DNA from: Treponema_I sp045599005 | GTDB lineage: Bacteria; Spirochaetota; Spirochaetia; Treponematales; Treponemataceae | Assembly (NCBI GenBank): GCA_045599005.1 | Contig: JAZRVF010000005.1 | Coordinates: 62,001-126,000, forward strand | Direction: 5' to 3' | DNA length: 64,000 nt | Part shown: positions 52,476 to 60,708 of the stretch, one piece after another | Numbering within the stretch: the first letter of the stretch is position 1 | How the letters are laid out: every line of letters starts with the position of its first letter | Program-made: the position numbers and the translations under genes | The notes under the pieces: generated by a model | Told to the model about the DNA's origin: nothing | The model's database searches: none | What the model saw: the letters and a program-made list of their open reading frames with translations, nothing else

Positions 52476-53912
52476 ATGAAAGCGAAGTTTTTTCTGTGTG
52501 CCGCACTTGTTGTTCTTGTCGGCACCTCCGGTTCAATCAATCGGCTCTGTGCTCTTGATTATCATTCTCTTCTGGCTGCATATCAGGCCAACGACATTCA
52601 GCTGCAGCAACTTGAAATCCGTCTTGAGCAGGCGGAACTGTCGGTCAAGAAACTGAATCTTCAGAACGAACCGACTTATACAGTCTCATCTGGCAGGACA
52701 TCGGTTTCTGCAGGAACAGACGGATTTTCAATTTCTGTGTCGCCTTCAGCAACCTACAGCTTTATGGACGAAAGAAACACTTCTGTCTCGGTGAGCGCTC
52801 CCTTCAGTTTTTCCGCAAAGGACAACAGTTCAACGTTCAGGGCGAACGATGTGGGTGCCAAGTTTTCGATGGACCTGATTTCTTCTTCTGGAGAGCAGAA
52901 ATCTCTTTCACTCCAGAAAGCCGAAAGATCTGTTCTTGAAGCGGAAAGAAACATTGAAGCCAGAAAAATGACTCTGGAAAATTCTTTTCTTTCCCAGCTG
53001 AAGACAATCTTTACCGACAAAAAAAATGTTTTCGACGCGAATTCTTCCCTGGAAGATTCCCGGATCAGTCTGGAATCTTTGAAAGCAAAAGGTTACTCAG
53101 AAACTTCAGCATCCTACCGGACACAATCTCTGAGTTATCAGTCCGCAGAACACAAACTGGAAAAAGCTCAGAGGACTCTGCAGGATGATCTCCAGCTTTT
53201 CTCGGCAAAATGCGGGATGACTTTGTCCGAAAACTTTGACCTGGCGATTCCTGATGAAAAACTCCTTTCCTTTTCTGATTTTGACAAGGGATTGTACAAA
53301 AGCATTGAATCTGCAACCTGGACAAATTATATCAACTCTTTGGAGCGTGGCATCTCATCGGATCTGTCCGTCTCGGTGAACGGAGGCTACTCTTTCTCCG
53401 GCTCAACAGGCGGGAACAGTTCCGGGTCACATACGCCGGACGCTGGGGTTTCGGTTTCCTACAAAGGAATCACAGCATCTGCGGGGCTTTCTCTTCCCAT
53501 GACTTTTTCAGACCATGCGGATCCCAAAATAAACCCGACCCTTTCTTTGTCTTTTTCCTATACGCCAAAAACAGAGAAAAACAATGAACTGACCAAGATG
53601 CAGAATCAGCTTACTGAGGAAAGTGAACTTCTTTCGATTCAGGAAGCCGTTGCTTCTTACCGGGAAGCCCTTGTCTCGTATGATACGCAGAAAGAAACCC
53701 TGGAATGGGAACTGTCCCGTTATGAAGAAGAAGTAAGCCTTTACGAAAGCCTTGCTGATGATTACGAATCCTGGTTCAATCAGGGGCTTGTAAGTCAGAG
53801 TGACCGGCGGAAAGCGATCAGCAATTACGAGAATGCAGTTGCCAGTCAGCGGCTGGCAAAGATCAATGTTCTGTCATACAACATTTCAGTACGTTCTCAG
53901 TTCGTAGAATGA
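52476..53912 (+). CDS. TolC-like outer-membrane efflux protein
   Basis: The 478-residue protein has a signal peptide (about 1-27) and two long helical coiled-coil stretches (about 135-235 and 370-470, e.g. QLEIRLEQAELSVKKLNLQ) separated by beta-rich Ser/Thr segments (about 70-110 and 290-350, SVNGGYSFSGSTGGNSSG), the layout of TolC-family channels, though its sequence is divergent. With the MacA-like adaptor and MacB-like genes behind it, it should form the outer-membrane exit of a tripartite pump. The start ATG has AGGA 11 bases upstream. The stop is 58 bases before the adaptor gene. Confidence 0.8.
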   Translation: MKAKFFLCAALVVLVGTSGSINRLCALDYHSLLAAYQANDIQLQQLEIRLEQAELSVKKLNLQNEPTYTVSSGRTSVSAGTDGFSISVSPSATYSFMDERNTSVSVSAPFSFSAKDNSSTFRANDVGAKFSMDLISSSGEQKSLSLQKAERSVLEAERNIEARKMTLENSFLSQLKTIFTDKKNVFDANSSLEDSRISLESLKAKGYSETSASYRTQSLSYQSAEHKLEKAQRTLQDDLQLFSAKCGMTLSENFDLAIPDEKLLSFSDFDKGLYKSIESATWTNYINSLERGISSDLSVSVNGGYSFSGSTGGNSSGSHTPDAGVSVSYKGITASAGLSLPMTFSDHADPKINPTLSLSFSYTPKTEKNNELTKMQNQLTEESELLSIQEAVASYREALVSYDTQKETLEWELSRYEEEVSLYESLADDYESWFNQGLVSQSDRRKAISNYENAVASQRLAKINVLSYNISVRSQFVE

Positions 53913-53970
53913 AACTTTTCTGAACAGTCAGTTTTTTACCAGACAGTCGGATTTTATACAGGAGTCAAAA

Positions 53971-55125
53971 ATGGCATATGCACATATAACAGGAAAAAGT
54001 GAGACAAAAAAAACGGTGGCAGGAAGCAGGCCGCGTAAAAGTGTTCAGGATACGGACACTCTTCCCGTCAGAAAACGCCGCAGACTTGCGAAATGGCAGA
54101 TAGCGCTGATAATTGTCCTGGGTGTGATTGTACTGGGATTTGTCGCAGTCAGGCTTTTCCTGTCAAAGCAGAAGTCTTCAACCGCTGCTGCCCAGACTTA
54201 CAGAGTCCGTCAGGAGACCAATGAGAACATAATCGAGATATCCGGAAACATTCTTGCGGCCCAGTCACAGACTCTGCGTGTTGCCGGAGCCGGAACCGTG
54301 ACCAAGGTGAATGCCAAGGAAGGGGATTTTGTAAAAAAAGGCCAGGTGCTTCTTGAACTTGATGCGGTTGAACAGAATTACGAACTGGCAAATCTTGATT
54401 ATCAGATTGCACAGACAAAAATCAACGGTTCGAAAAAAGAGCTGGAACTTCAGCAGCAGAAGCGCACCGTATTGCAGAAAAAACTGGAGGACCGCAAAGT
54501 AGTCGCCTCTTTCGACGGTTATCTTGCACAGTTTTCAGTTCTGACAGGTGATTATCTTGAAGCGAAGGATGTGGTAGGAACACTGATTGACCGCTCTTAC
54601 ATGAAAGCTTCTGTAGAAGTTGTGGAAACCGATGTTTCCAAACTGAAAGTCAATCAGCCCGTACGCTTCACTTTCCCCGCATATTCAAAACCGGTGACCG
54701 GTTATGTTGTTTCATATCCAACTGTAGGTTCCATAACAAGCCGCGGTGCCACTGTTGTGGAGACAGAACTCCGCATTGACAATCCTCCGGAAGAGATTCT
54801 GCCGCAGTTTTCATTCACCGGTGTGATCCAGATCACTGAGCCGGAAACAGTTCTGGTTGTTGAACGGCAGGCTGTTTCTTCCAAAGGTGGCAAAAGTTAT
54901 GCGGAAGTGGTCCAGCGCGATGGAACCACCAAGGAAGTTCAGGTGACCGTAGAAAGCTACGGCACAAAGTATGTGAAGATTCTCTCCGGACTTTCTGCCG
55001 GTGACGTGGTGCAGAGTACTGATTCAACACAGAGTGGCTGGGCTGCTTCTTCCGGTTCTGGAGGAAACGCAGGTTTCGGTGGCAACAGCGGTTTCGGCGG
55101 AATGACAGTCCGGATGGGACGTTAA
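53971..55125 (+). CDS. MacA-like periplasmic adaptor (HlyD family)
   Basis: This 384-residue adaptor has an unusually basic N-terminal cytosolic tail (about 1-45), one span (about 46-66, WQIALIIVLGVIVLGFVAVRLF), a lipoyl-type motif KVNAKEGDFVKKGQVLLELD (about 110-130), a short helical hairpin, and beta-barrel domains (about 190-350). The C-terminal tail is Gly/Ser-rich. It links the ABC transporter to the TolC-like channel. AGGAG stands before the ATG. The ATPase gene begins 23 bases after its stop. Confidence 0.88.
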   Translation: MAYAHITGKSETKKTVAGSRPRKSVQDTDTLPVRKRRRLAKWQIALIIVLGVIVLGFVAVRLFLSKQKSSTAAAQTYRVRQETNENIIEISGNILAAQSQTLRVAGAGTVTKVNAKEGDFVKKGQVLLELDAVEQNYELANLDYQIAQTKINGSKKELELQQQKRTVLQKKLEDRKVVASFDGYLAQFSVLTGDYLEAKDVVGTLIDRSYMKASVEVVETDVSKLKVNQPVRFTFPAYSKPVTGYVVSYPTVGSITSRGATVVETELRIDNPPEEILPQFSFTGVIQITEPETVLVVERQAVSSKGGKSYAEVVQRDGTTKEVQVTVESYGTKYVKILSGLSAGDVVQSTDSTQSGWAASSGSGGNAGFGGNSGFGGMTVRMGR

Positions 55126-55148
55126 ACTATTCAGACTTTGGAGATAGC

Positions 55149-55853
55149 ATGTCATCAACAGTTATAGAAATGCGCGATGTCTGGAAAGTTTACACAATGG
55201 GAGACAATCAGGTTCAGGCATTGAGAGGTATTTCTTTCAAAGTTCAGGCAGGCGAGTTCATGTCCATCATGGGTCCTTCCGGTTCAGGAAAATCTACGTG
55301 CATGAACATGATCGGGTGTCTGGACAGACCTACAAGCGGAGACGTGATCATCAACGGAAGAAAAACGGCAGAAATGAATGAGACTGACCTGTCGTATCTC
55401 AGAAACGAAACTGTAGGATTTGTCTTCCAACAGTACCATCTGCTCGCCTCAATGTCTGTGCTGGAAAACGTGATGCTTCCGCTGCGGTATCAGGGGATTC
55501 CACGCCGTGACAGACGCCGTCTGGCAGAAGAGGCTCTGGCAAAGGTAGGGCTTCAGGAACGCATGGGACACCGGCCTCATGAACTTTCCGGCGGCCAGAA
55601 ACAGAGAGTCGCGATTGCCAGAGCAATGGTCACCCGTCCCAAAATCATCCTTGCTGACGAACCGACCGGCGCATTGGACAGCGAGACAGGCCGTTCAGTT
55701 CTCAAACTTTTCGGTGAGATCAACCGAAAACAGGGAACCACAATCGTGATAGTAACCCATGACCCCAGAATCGGGGCGGCGACAAACCGATGTGTGCACA
55801 TCCTTGACGGAAACATAAAGAAAGATGTTAACAATCTGAAGGAGTATCAGTAA
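55149..55853 (+). CDS. MacB/LolD-type ABC transporter ATPase
   Basis: The 234-residue ATPase has Walker A GPSGSGKSTCMN (about 41), Q-loop FVFQQYHLLASMSVLENVMLP, signature LSGGQKQRVAIARAM (about 140), Walker B IILADEPTGALD (about 162) and switch His in VTHDP. This is the stand-alone form of the MacB-family ATPase, which powers mechanical pulling of substrates through a TolC channel. TTTGGAGATAGC precedes the ATG. Its stop overlaps the permease start (TAATG). Confidence 0.93.
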   Translation: MSSTVIEMRDVWKVYTMGDNQVQALRGISFKVQAGEFMSIMGPSGSGKSTCMNMIGCLDRPTSGDVIINGRKTAEMNETDLSYLRNETVGFVFQQYHLLASMSVLENVMLPLRYQGIPRRDRRRLAEEALAKVGLQERMGHRPHELSGGQKQRVAIARAMVTRPKIILADEPTGALDSETGRSVLKLFGEINRKQGTTIVIVTHDPRIGAATNRCVHILDGNIKKDVNNLKEYQ

Positions 55854-57028
55854 TGTTTGAAGATTTTCTCAATGCTCTTCAGAATTTCCGGATGAACAAG
55901 ACAAGAACGATTCTTTCTCTTCTCGGTGTTGTCATCGGTGTTGCATCCGTAATCGTCATCACAACCCTGGGAGAAAGCGCAACAAGCAACATCACCGGCA
56001 GTTTTGCCTCTTCCGGACTTGATCTTGTCCAGATTTCCGCAGGATTCATGAACCGCAGATCTTCTTCAGGAATCACGTTCACGGAAAAATTCCGGGAGGA
56101 CTTGTGGGACAATATCCCGAACCTTAAGCAGATTCAGTATATAAATTCTGTCAGCGGAACTCTGAATTACGGTGATTCGTCGGCAAATGTATCCGCAACA
56201 GCAATAGAAAACGGATATTTTGAGATGTACCATTACACATTGTCGAAAGGTTCTGATTTCTCCGTATCGGACAATGTGAACGGAGCCCAGAAAGTCATTG
56301 TCGGTCAGGATATAGCTGACGCCCTTTTTCCCGATGGTGATGCCCTGGGAAAGACAGTCATTCTGATTCAGGGAAATGTCCGCTTCGGTTTTGAAGTGAT
56401 AGGAATCCTGGAAGATGCTGCTGTGGCAAAAAATGCTTATATTCCACGGGGTTTTTACTCAAAGAAAATCGAACCGAATCCGAAAGCAGCTTCCGCAATT
56501 CTTCAGGCTGAGGACAAAGATTATGCCGTAGCTGTTGAATCATCAGTCAAATCCTACTGCCAGAGTCTGACAGGATCTTCAAATGCCGTGTCAGTGATGT
56601 CAATGCAGAGCCTTCTGGATCAGTTTGATGAGATTCTCGGTACGGTGACAATGCTCCTTTCCGGAATTGCTGCCATTTCGCTGCTTGTAGGCGGTGTAGG
56701 AATCATGAACATCATGATTGTTACAGTAACCGAGCGGCGTAAGGAAATCGGAATACGTAAAGCATTAGGCGCCACCCCGGGAGCAATCAGAATGCAGTTT
56801 CTGGTAGAATCCGCTTCCATAACGCTTGTGGGCGGTTTCTTCGGTATTCTTGTTGGGCTTGGAATCAGCGCAATTGCTGTGAATGTCCTGGAATGGTCTT
56901 ATGCGATCAAATGGGACGCATGCCTTCTTTCTTTTGTTTTCTCAGCGTTTGTCGGTGTTTTTTTCGGGCTCAGTCCGGCTGCCAGAGCTGCGAAACTTGA
57001 TCCTGTCGAGGCTCTTGCAAGTGAATGA
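55853..57028 (+). CDS. MacB/FtsX-type ABC transporter permease
   Basis: The 391-residue protein has four spans (about 20-40 and three from about 265 to 385) with a large periplasmic loop (about 45-260), the MacB_PCD/FtsX pattern. Near the N terminus is LLGVVIGVASVIVITTLGES and near the end GGVGIMNIMIVTVTERRKEIGIRKALGATPGAI, which is the family's coupling helix. It completes a four-gene tripartite efflux set. Substrate (drug, toxin, lipoprotein or peptide) is unknown. Confidence 0.92.
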   Translation: MFEDFLNALQNFRMNKTRTILSLLGVVIGVASVIVITTLGESATSNITGSFASSGLDLVQISAGFMNRRSSSGITFTEKFREDLWDNIPNLKQIQYINSVSGTLNYGDSSANVSATAIENGYFEMYHYTLSKGSDFSVSDNVNGAQKVIVGQDIADALFPDGDALGKTVILIQGNVRFGFEVIGILEDAAVAKNAYIPRGFYSKKIEPNPKAASAILQAEDKDYAVAVESSVKSYCQSLTGSSNAVSVMSMQSLLDQFDEILGTVTMLLSGIAAISLLVGGVGIMNIMIVTVTERRKEIGIRKALGATPGAIRMQFLVESASITLVGGFFGILVGLGISAIAVNVLEWSYAIKWDACLLSFVFSAFVGVFFGLSPAARAAKLDPVEALASE

Positions 57029-57105
57029 AAAATATGGCAATATAATGGAAATTACCGGGAAGCACTTGAAAATTTGTTTTTTCTGTAATAAACTTAGAAT
57101 CTCTA

Positions 57106-57134
57106 TTGACAAAATCGAATCTTGCGTATAAAGT
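57106..57134 (+). promoter_or_regulatory. Promoter of the tRNA-Thr/ribosomal cluster
   Basis: TTGACA (57106-57111), a 17-base spacer and TAAAGT (57129-57134); TATAAA overlaps it two bases upstream at a 15-base spacing. The tRNA starts 19 bases after the -10 box. Confidence 0.65.
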
Positions 57135-57153
57135 AGTCAAACCTATAGTGCTT

Positions 57154-57226
57154 GCCTTTATAGCTCAGTCGGTAGAGCGCAACCTCGGTAAGGTTGAGGT
57201 CAGCAGTTCGATTCTGCTTGAAGGCT
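57154..57226 (+). tRNA. tRNA-Thr (anticodon GGT)
   Basis: The acceptor arm GCCTTTA pairs with TGAAGGC; anticodon stem CAACC/GGTTG encloses TCGGTAA, giving GGT (Thr, ACC/ACU). The T arm holds GTTCGATTC. The discriminator is T at 57226; CCA is not encoded. Confidence 0.95.
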
Positions 57227-57255
57227 AAACAAAAATTTTTGTAAGGAGAAAAGGT

Positions 57256-57429
57256 ATGGCATCAAAGAAAACAGCTGTAGAAATCATCGCATTACAGTGT
57301 TCAGAATGCAAACGCAAGAATTATACAACCTATAAAAACAGAAAAAATATCCAGGGTAAGCTTGAATTGAACAAGTACTGTCCTTTTGATCGCAAGCATA
57401 CACTGCACAAAGAAACAAAAGTAAAATAA
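57256..57429 (+). CDS. rpmG: 50S ribosomal protein L33
   Basis: This 57-residue protein was found by reading the sequence from the ATG at 57256, behind AAGGAGAAAAGGT. It has the L33 pattern CSECKRKNYTTYKNRKNIQG, LELNKYCPFDRKHTLHKETK. It has three Cys residues: the usual fourth of the zinc site is Asp (CPFD), as in some L33 proteins. It lies between two tRNA genes in front of secE, its usual place in many bacteria. Confidence 0.95.
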   Translation: MASKKTAVEIIALQCSECKRKNYTTYKNRKNIQGKLELNKYCPFDRKHTLHKETKVK

Positions 57430-57469
57430 TTAATTCGTATATTAAAGCCGAAAGGTTTTTATATATATT

Positions 57470-57542
57470 AGGTCAATAGCTCCAATGGTAGAGCGTCGGT
57501 CTCCAAAACCGAATGTTGAGGGTTCGAGTCCTTCTTGGCCTG
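57470..57542 (+). tRNA. tRNA-Trp (anticodon CCA)
   Basis: The acceptor arm AGGTCAA pairs with TTGGCCT; anticodon loop CTCCAAA in the stem CGGT/ACCG gives CCA (Trp). The T arm has GGTTCGAGTCC. The discriminator is G at 57542; CCA is not encoded. It stands directly upstream of secE, as in many bacteria. Confidence 0.95.
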
Positions 57543-57570
57543 TATTTTTATTTCCAAAGGGGATTGAATA

Positions 57571-57747
57571 ATGAAATTGTTCCAGTTTTTCAAAGAATGT
57601 GGTTCTGAACTTAAGAAAGTTGTATGGCCCACCAGAGAAGACGTTCTTTCCTCCGTTAAAGTAGTTCTGATTTCTACAATTGTTGTTGCAGTGATTCTTG
57701 GTGTTCTTGACTTCCTGTTCAACACTGGCATGAACCTCGTATTCTAA
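57571..57747 (+). CDS. secE: Preprotein translocase subunit SecE
   Basis: This 58-residue single-span protein was read from the ATG at 57571 (AAAGGGG before it). It has the SecE core FFKECGSELKKVVWPTREDV (amphipathic helix) and a span at about 29-50 (VVLISTIVVAVILGVLDFLF). It is the short form of SecE with one membrane segment, the usual partner of SecY, and is placed directly before nusG as in most bacteria. Confidence 0.95.
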   Translation: MKLFQFFKECGSELKKVVWPTREDVLSSVKVVLISTIVVAVILGVLDFLFNTGMNLVF

Positions 57748-57760
57748 AAGGTGCTGGCAG

Positions 57761-58318
57761 ATGGCAAAAGGCTGGTACATCCTTCATACTTATTCCGGGT
57801 ATGAACAGAAAATCGAAAGAACTATCCGCTCTTTGATCGAAAACGGTGATTTGTCTTCAGAAATCGTGCTTGACATCAAAGTCCCGCTTGAAGAAGTCGT
57901 TGAAGTAAAAGACGGAAAAAAACGTACAATCTCTAAAAAACTTCTTCCCAGTTATATCATGGCTGAATTGGATCTGCCTGATTTCGGCTGGAAAGATACT
58001 TGTTCGACAATCCGTAGAATCCAGGGTGTTACTGGGTTTGTAGGAGCAGCAAGTAACGTTAAACCTCGTCCAATTCCAGTTGAAGAAGCAAAAGCCCTTT
58101 TGCAGAAGACAGGTGAAATCAAAGGTGAAAAAACAACCCGCATGAAACAGACCTTCTCAGTTGGAGAGCAGGTTAAGATCATTGACGGTCCTTTTGCAAC
58201 TTTTGAGGGATCAATCGAAGAAGTCAACATGGAAAAAAGCAAACTGCGCGTAATCGTCGGTATTTTTGGTCGTGCTACGCCGGTTGAAGTGGATCTTTTA
58301 CAAGTCGAAAAGATTTAG
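57761..58318 (+). CDS. nusG: Transcription termination/antitermination protein NusG
   Basis: NusG binds RNA polymerase and Rho or S10. The 185-residue protein has the NGN domain (about 1-110, opening GWYILHTYSGYEQKIERTI; SYIMAELDLPDFGW; VTGFVGAASNVKPRPI) and a C-terminal KOW domain (about 130-185, FSVGEQVKIIDGPFATFEG). Length and order are normal. It follows secE by 13 bases. Confidence 0.96.
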   Translation: MAKGWYILHTYSGYEQKIERTIRSLIENGDLSSEIVLDIKVPLEEVVEVKDGKKRTISKKLLPSYIMAELDLPDFGWKDTCSTIRRIQGVTGFVGAASNVKPRPIPVEEAKALLQKTGEIKGEKTTRMKQTFSVGEQVKIIDGPFATFEGSIEEVNMEKSKLRVIVGIFGRATPVEVDLLQVEKI

Positions 58319-58436
58319 TGTCCGAAAGGATATTATTCTTTGTTTTGGGAGAAGAGCTGCTCCGTTGGAGTCAGGGCTTTTCGCTAGACGGTGTGTCTTC
58401 ATGGCTGCCGTCACACCAATTTAAGGAGAAATAAAA
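58319..58436 (+). promoter_or_regulatory. Leader of the rplK-rplA-rplJ-rplL genes
   Basis: This 118-base gap can form two mutually exclusive hairpins: GGTGTG (58390-58395) with CACACC (58412-58417), or GACGG (58387-58391) with CCGTC (58408-58412). A smaller GGAG/CTCC stem stands at 58348-58363. In other bacteria L1 or L10 controls its own operon by binding the mRNA; this leader is the only gap here where such a site could fit before rplK. The assignment is an inference. Confidence 0.4.
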
Positions 58437-58868
58437 ATGGCTAAGAAGAAGGTAACGGCTGTAATCAAACTGCAGTGCCCTGCAGGAAAGGCAACACCTG
58501 CTCCGCCAGTCGGTCCTGCATTGGGACCTCACGGTGTAAGTGCTCCTCAGTTCGTACAGCAGTTCAATGACCGGACCAAAAGCATGGAACCCGGTCTTAT
58601 CATCCCTGCAATTATTACCGTTTTTTCAGACAAAACATTCACATTCGTTCTGAAAACACCGCCCGCCGCAGTTCTTATCAAAAAAGCTGTAGGTATCGAC
58701 AAAGGTTCTTCAAATGCACTGCTTAACAAAGTAGGAACTCTTTCTGCTGCAAAGCTGGAAGAAATTGCAAAGACAAAACTGCCCGATACAAACGCACTTG
58801 ATCTGGAAGGCGCAAAGAAAATCGTAGCCGGTACTGCTCGCAGTATGGGTGTAGAGGTGGAGCAGTAA
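58437..58868 (+). CDS. rplK: 50S ribosomal protein L11
   Basis: The 143-residue protein has the L11 N-terminal domain (KVTAVIKLQCPAGKATPAPPVGPALGPHGV, with the proline-rich switch helix) and a C-terminal RNA-binding domain (about 75-143, KTPPAAVLIKKAVGI and GTARSMGVEVE). It binds the GTPase centre of 23S RNA. TTAAGGAGAAATAAAA stands before the ATG. rplA starts one base after its stop. Confidence 0.97.
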   Translation: MAKKKVTAVIKLQCPAGKATPAPPVGPALGPHGVSAPQFVQQFNDRTKSMEPGLIIPAIITVFSDKTFTFVLKTPPAAVLIKKAVGIDKGSSNALLNKVGTLSAAKLEEIAKTKLPDTNALDLEGAKKIVAGTARSMGVEVEQ

Positions 58869-58869
58869 T

Positions 58870-59550
58870 ATGAAACACGGAAAGAAATATCTTGAGTCTC
58901 TCAAAAAATATGACGCTTCAAAAGCATATGAGTTGACAGCAGCTTGTGAAACTGTAAAAGCTGTAAAATTCGCCAACTTTGATGAAACAGTTGAAGCTCA
59001 TGTTCGTCTTAAGTTAGGCAAGAACCAGACAGTTCGCGACACACTTGTTTTCCCCAACCAGTTCAAGGGTGAGAAAAAAGTTCTCGTATTCTGTAAGGAA
59101 GACCGCATTAAGGAAGCATTGGACGCAGGAGCTGCATTTGCAGGTGCTGATGAATATGTGGAAAAAGTAAAGGGCGGTTGGCTTGATTTTGACATTGCTG
59201 TTGCAACACCTGACATGATGAAGGATGTTGGTCGTCTGGGTATGATTCTGGGACGCAAAGGTCTTATGCCTAACCCCAAGACTGGTACTGTAACAAACGA
59301 CATCGTTTCTGCAATCAACGAACTGAAAAAAGGACGTGTTGAATACCGTGCAGACAAACAGGGTAATGTTCATATCGCTGTAGGTAAGACATCTATGGAA
59401 CCTGCAAAGGTTGCCGAGAACGTACAGACTTTGATTTCTGAAATCGTACGCAAGAAACCTGCTGATGCAAAATCAGGTTATATTCAGGGCGTCTCAGTTA
59501 GTTCAACAATGGGTCCTGGCGTTACAGTAGACTTCAAGGAAGGAGAATAA
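58870..59550 (+). CDS. rplA: 50S ribosomal protein L1
   Basis: L1 binds 23S RNA at the mobile L1 stalk and, in other bacteria, its own mRNA. This 226-residue protein has KYLESLKKYDASKAYELTAA at the N terminus, DETVEAHVRLKLG, GRLGMILGRKGLMPNPKTGT (about 118-138) and GYIQGVSVSSTMGPGVTVD at the C terminus. It starts one base after rplK and ends two bases before rplJ, so the three are translated in series. Confidence 0.97.
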   Translation: MKHGKKYLESLKKYDASKAYELTAACETVKAVKFANFDETVEAHVRLKLGKNQTVRDTLVFPNQFKGEKKVLVFCKEDRIKEALDAGAAFAGADEYVEKVKGGWLDFDIAVATPDMMKDVGRLGMILGRKGLMPNPKTGTVTNDIVSAINELKKGRVEYRADKQGNVHIAVGKTSMEPAKVAENVQTLISEIVRKKPADAKSGYIQGVSVSSTMGPGVTVDFKEGE

Positions 59551-59552
59551 TC

Positions 59553-60089
59553 ATGGCTTTAATGGCAAAAAAACTCCAGCCTGCTAAAGTTGAAGCAATA
59601 GCAGAAGTTAAATCAATTCTTGAAGGATATAACGACTATATCTTTACAAACTACCGCGGTCTTACAGTTGAGCAGATTTCTGCTCTCCGCAAACAGCTTC
59701 GTGGAAAAGACTGTGAATTCAAAGTAATCAAAAACAATTTTGCTAAAGTTGCTTTTGATGAACTGAAAGTAGAAAACGTTGCAGATTTCTTAACAGGACC
59801 TACAGCTGTAGCTCTTGCAAAAGAAGATGCAAACGAAGTAGCAAAGATTCTTTTCGACTTTGCCAAAGATACTCCTGCTCTTGAAATCAAGGGTGGTCTT
59901 TTGGACAAAGAAGTTTATGATGCTGCAAAAATCGAAGCATTCTCTAAACTCCCTGGAAAGAAACAGCTGATTGCTATGATTATGTCTACAATCAATGCTC
60001 CTGTGCAGAAAGTTGCTGCGACATTGCAGGCTTATGTGGACAAAAAATCAGCAGAAGGTGGCGAAGCACCTGCTCCCGCAGCAGAATAA
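59553..60089 (+). CDS. rplJ: 50S ribosomal protein L10
   Basis: L10 holds the L7/L12 dimers on the ribosomal stalk. The 178-residue protein has VEAIAEVKSILEGYNDYIFTNYRGLTVEQIS, LRKQLRGKDCEFKVIKNNFA, FLTGPTAVALAKED, and a C-terminal helix (about 135-165) that binds L12, then an acidic/Ala tail. I use the ATG at 59553, seven bases after AGGAG (59541-59545). The separate L10 leader seen before rplJ in E. coli is missing here, because only two bases separate it from rplA. Confidence 0.96.
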   Translation: MALMAKKLQPAKVEAIAEVKSILEGYNDYIFTNYRGLTVEQISALRKQLRGKDCEFKVIKNNFAKVAFDELKVENVADFLTGPTAVALAKEDANEVAKILFDFAKDTPALEIKGGLLDKEVYDAAKIEAFSKLPGKKQLIAMIMSTINAPVQKVAATLQAYVDKKSAEGGEAPAPAAE

Positions 60090-60169
60090 TCGCGCTTTAT
60101 ATGCCTCAGGCTTCAAAGCTGTCGTCCTGTCGCATAAACAAATAAATTAATTATTAAGGAGAAGATAAT

Positions 60170-60550
60170 ATGGCAGCTCTCACAACAGATCAGATTCTTG
60201 ATGCAATCGCATCTATGACAGTACTCGAAGCTTCCGAGCTCGTAAAAGCAATGGAAGAGAAATTTGGTGTAACAGCCGCTGCTCCCGTTATGGTAGCTGG
60301 CGCTGGTGCAGCTGCAGCACCTGCTGCAGAAGAGCAGACAGAATTCAACGTATCACTGGAAGCAGCTGATCCTGCAAAGAAAATTGCAGTTATCAAAGCT
60401 GTTCGTGAAGTTACAGGTCTTGGACTTAAAGAAGCAAAAGACGTCGTTGAAGGCGCTCCTAAAATGCTCAAAGAAGCTGTATCTAAAGAAGAAGCAGCAA
60501 AAATCAAAGAAACTGTTGAAGCAGCTGGCGGAACCGTTAAGATTGCTTAA
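60170..60550 (+). CDS. rplL: 50S ribosomal protein L7/L12
   Basis: The 126-residue stalk protein has an N-terminal dimerisation helix pair (about 1-33, TDQILDAIASMTVLEASELV), an Ala-rich hinge (about 40-55) and a C-terminal factor-binding domain (about 58-126, KKIAVIKAVREVTGLGLKEAKDVVEGAP). TTAAGGAGAAGATAAT stands before the ATG. An 80-base gap separates it from rplJ and a 158-base gap with an attenuator hairpin from rpoB. Confidence 0.97.
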   Translation: MAALTTDQILDAIASMTVLEASELVKAMEEKFGVTAAAPVMVAGAGAAAAPAAEEQTEFNVSLEAADPAKKIAVIKAVREVTGLGLKEAKDVVEGAPKMLKEAVSKEEAAKIKETVEAAGGTVKIA

Positions 60551-60629
60551 GTTTGTTTGTTTTGATGTCAGCCGGTTTTTTAATGAGCCGGTGGCACAAC
60601 AATACATTTGATTTTCTCTGTTATTTTTA

Positions 60630-60658
60630 AGCTACCGGAGCTTTATGTTCCGGTAGCT
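60630..60658 (+). terminator. rplL-rpoB attenuator hairpin
   Basis: AGCTACCGGA (60630-60639) and TCCGGTAGCT (60649-60658) pair perfectly over ten bases with a nine-base loop, and no T-run follows. In E. coli a partial terminator at this place lowers rpoBC expression relative to L12; this hairpin is in the same position. A weaker GCCGG/CCGGT stem stands at about 60573-60592. Confidence 0.75.
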
Positions 60659-60708
60659 ATACTTGTAATGACCGCATTACTGAAACGAATTTTTAAAAGG
60701 GGTATTTG

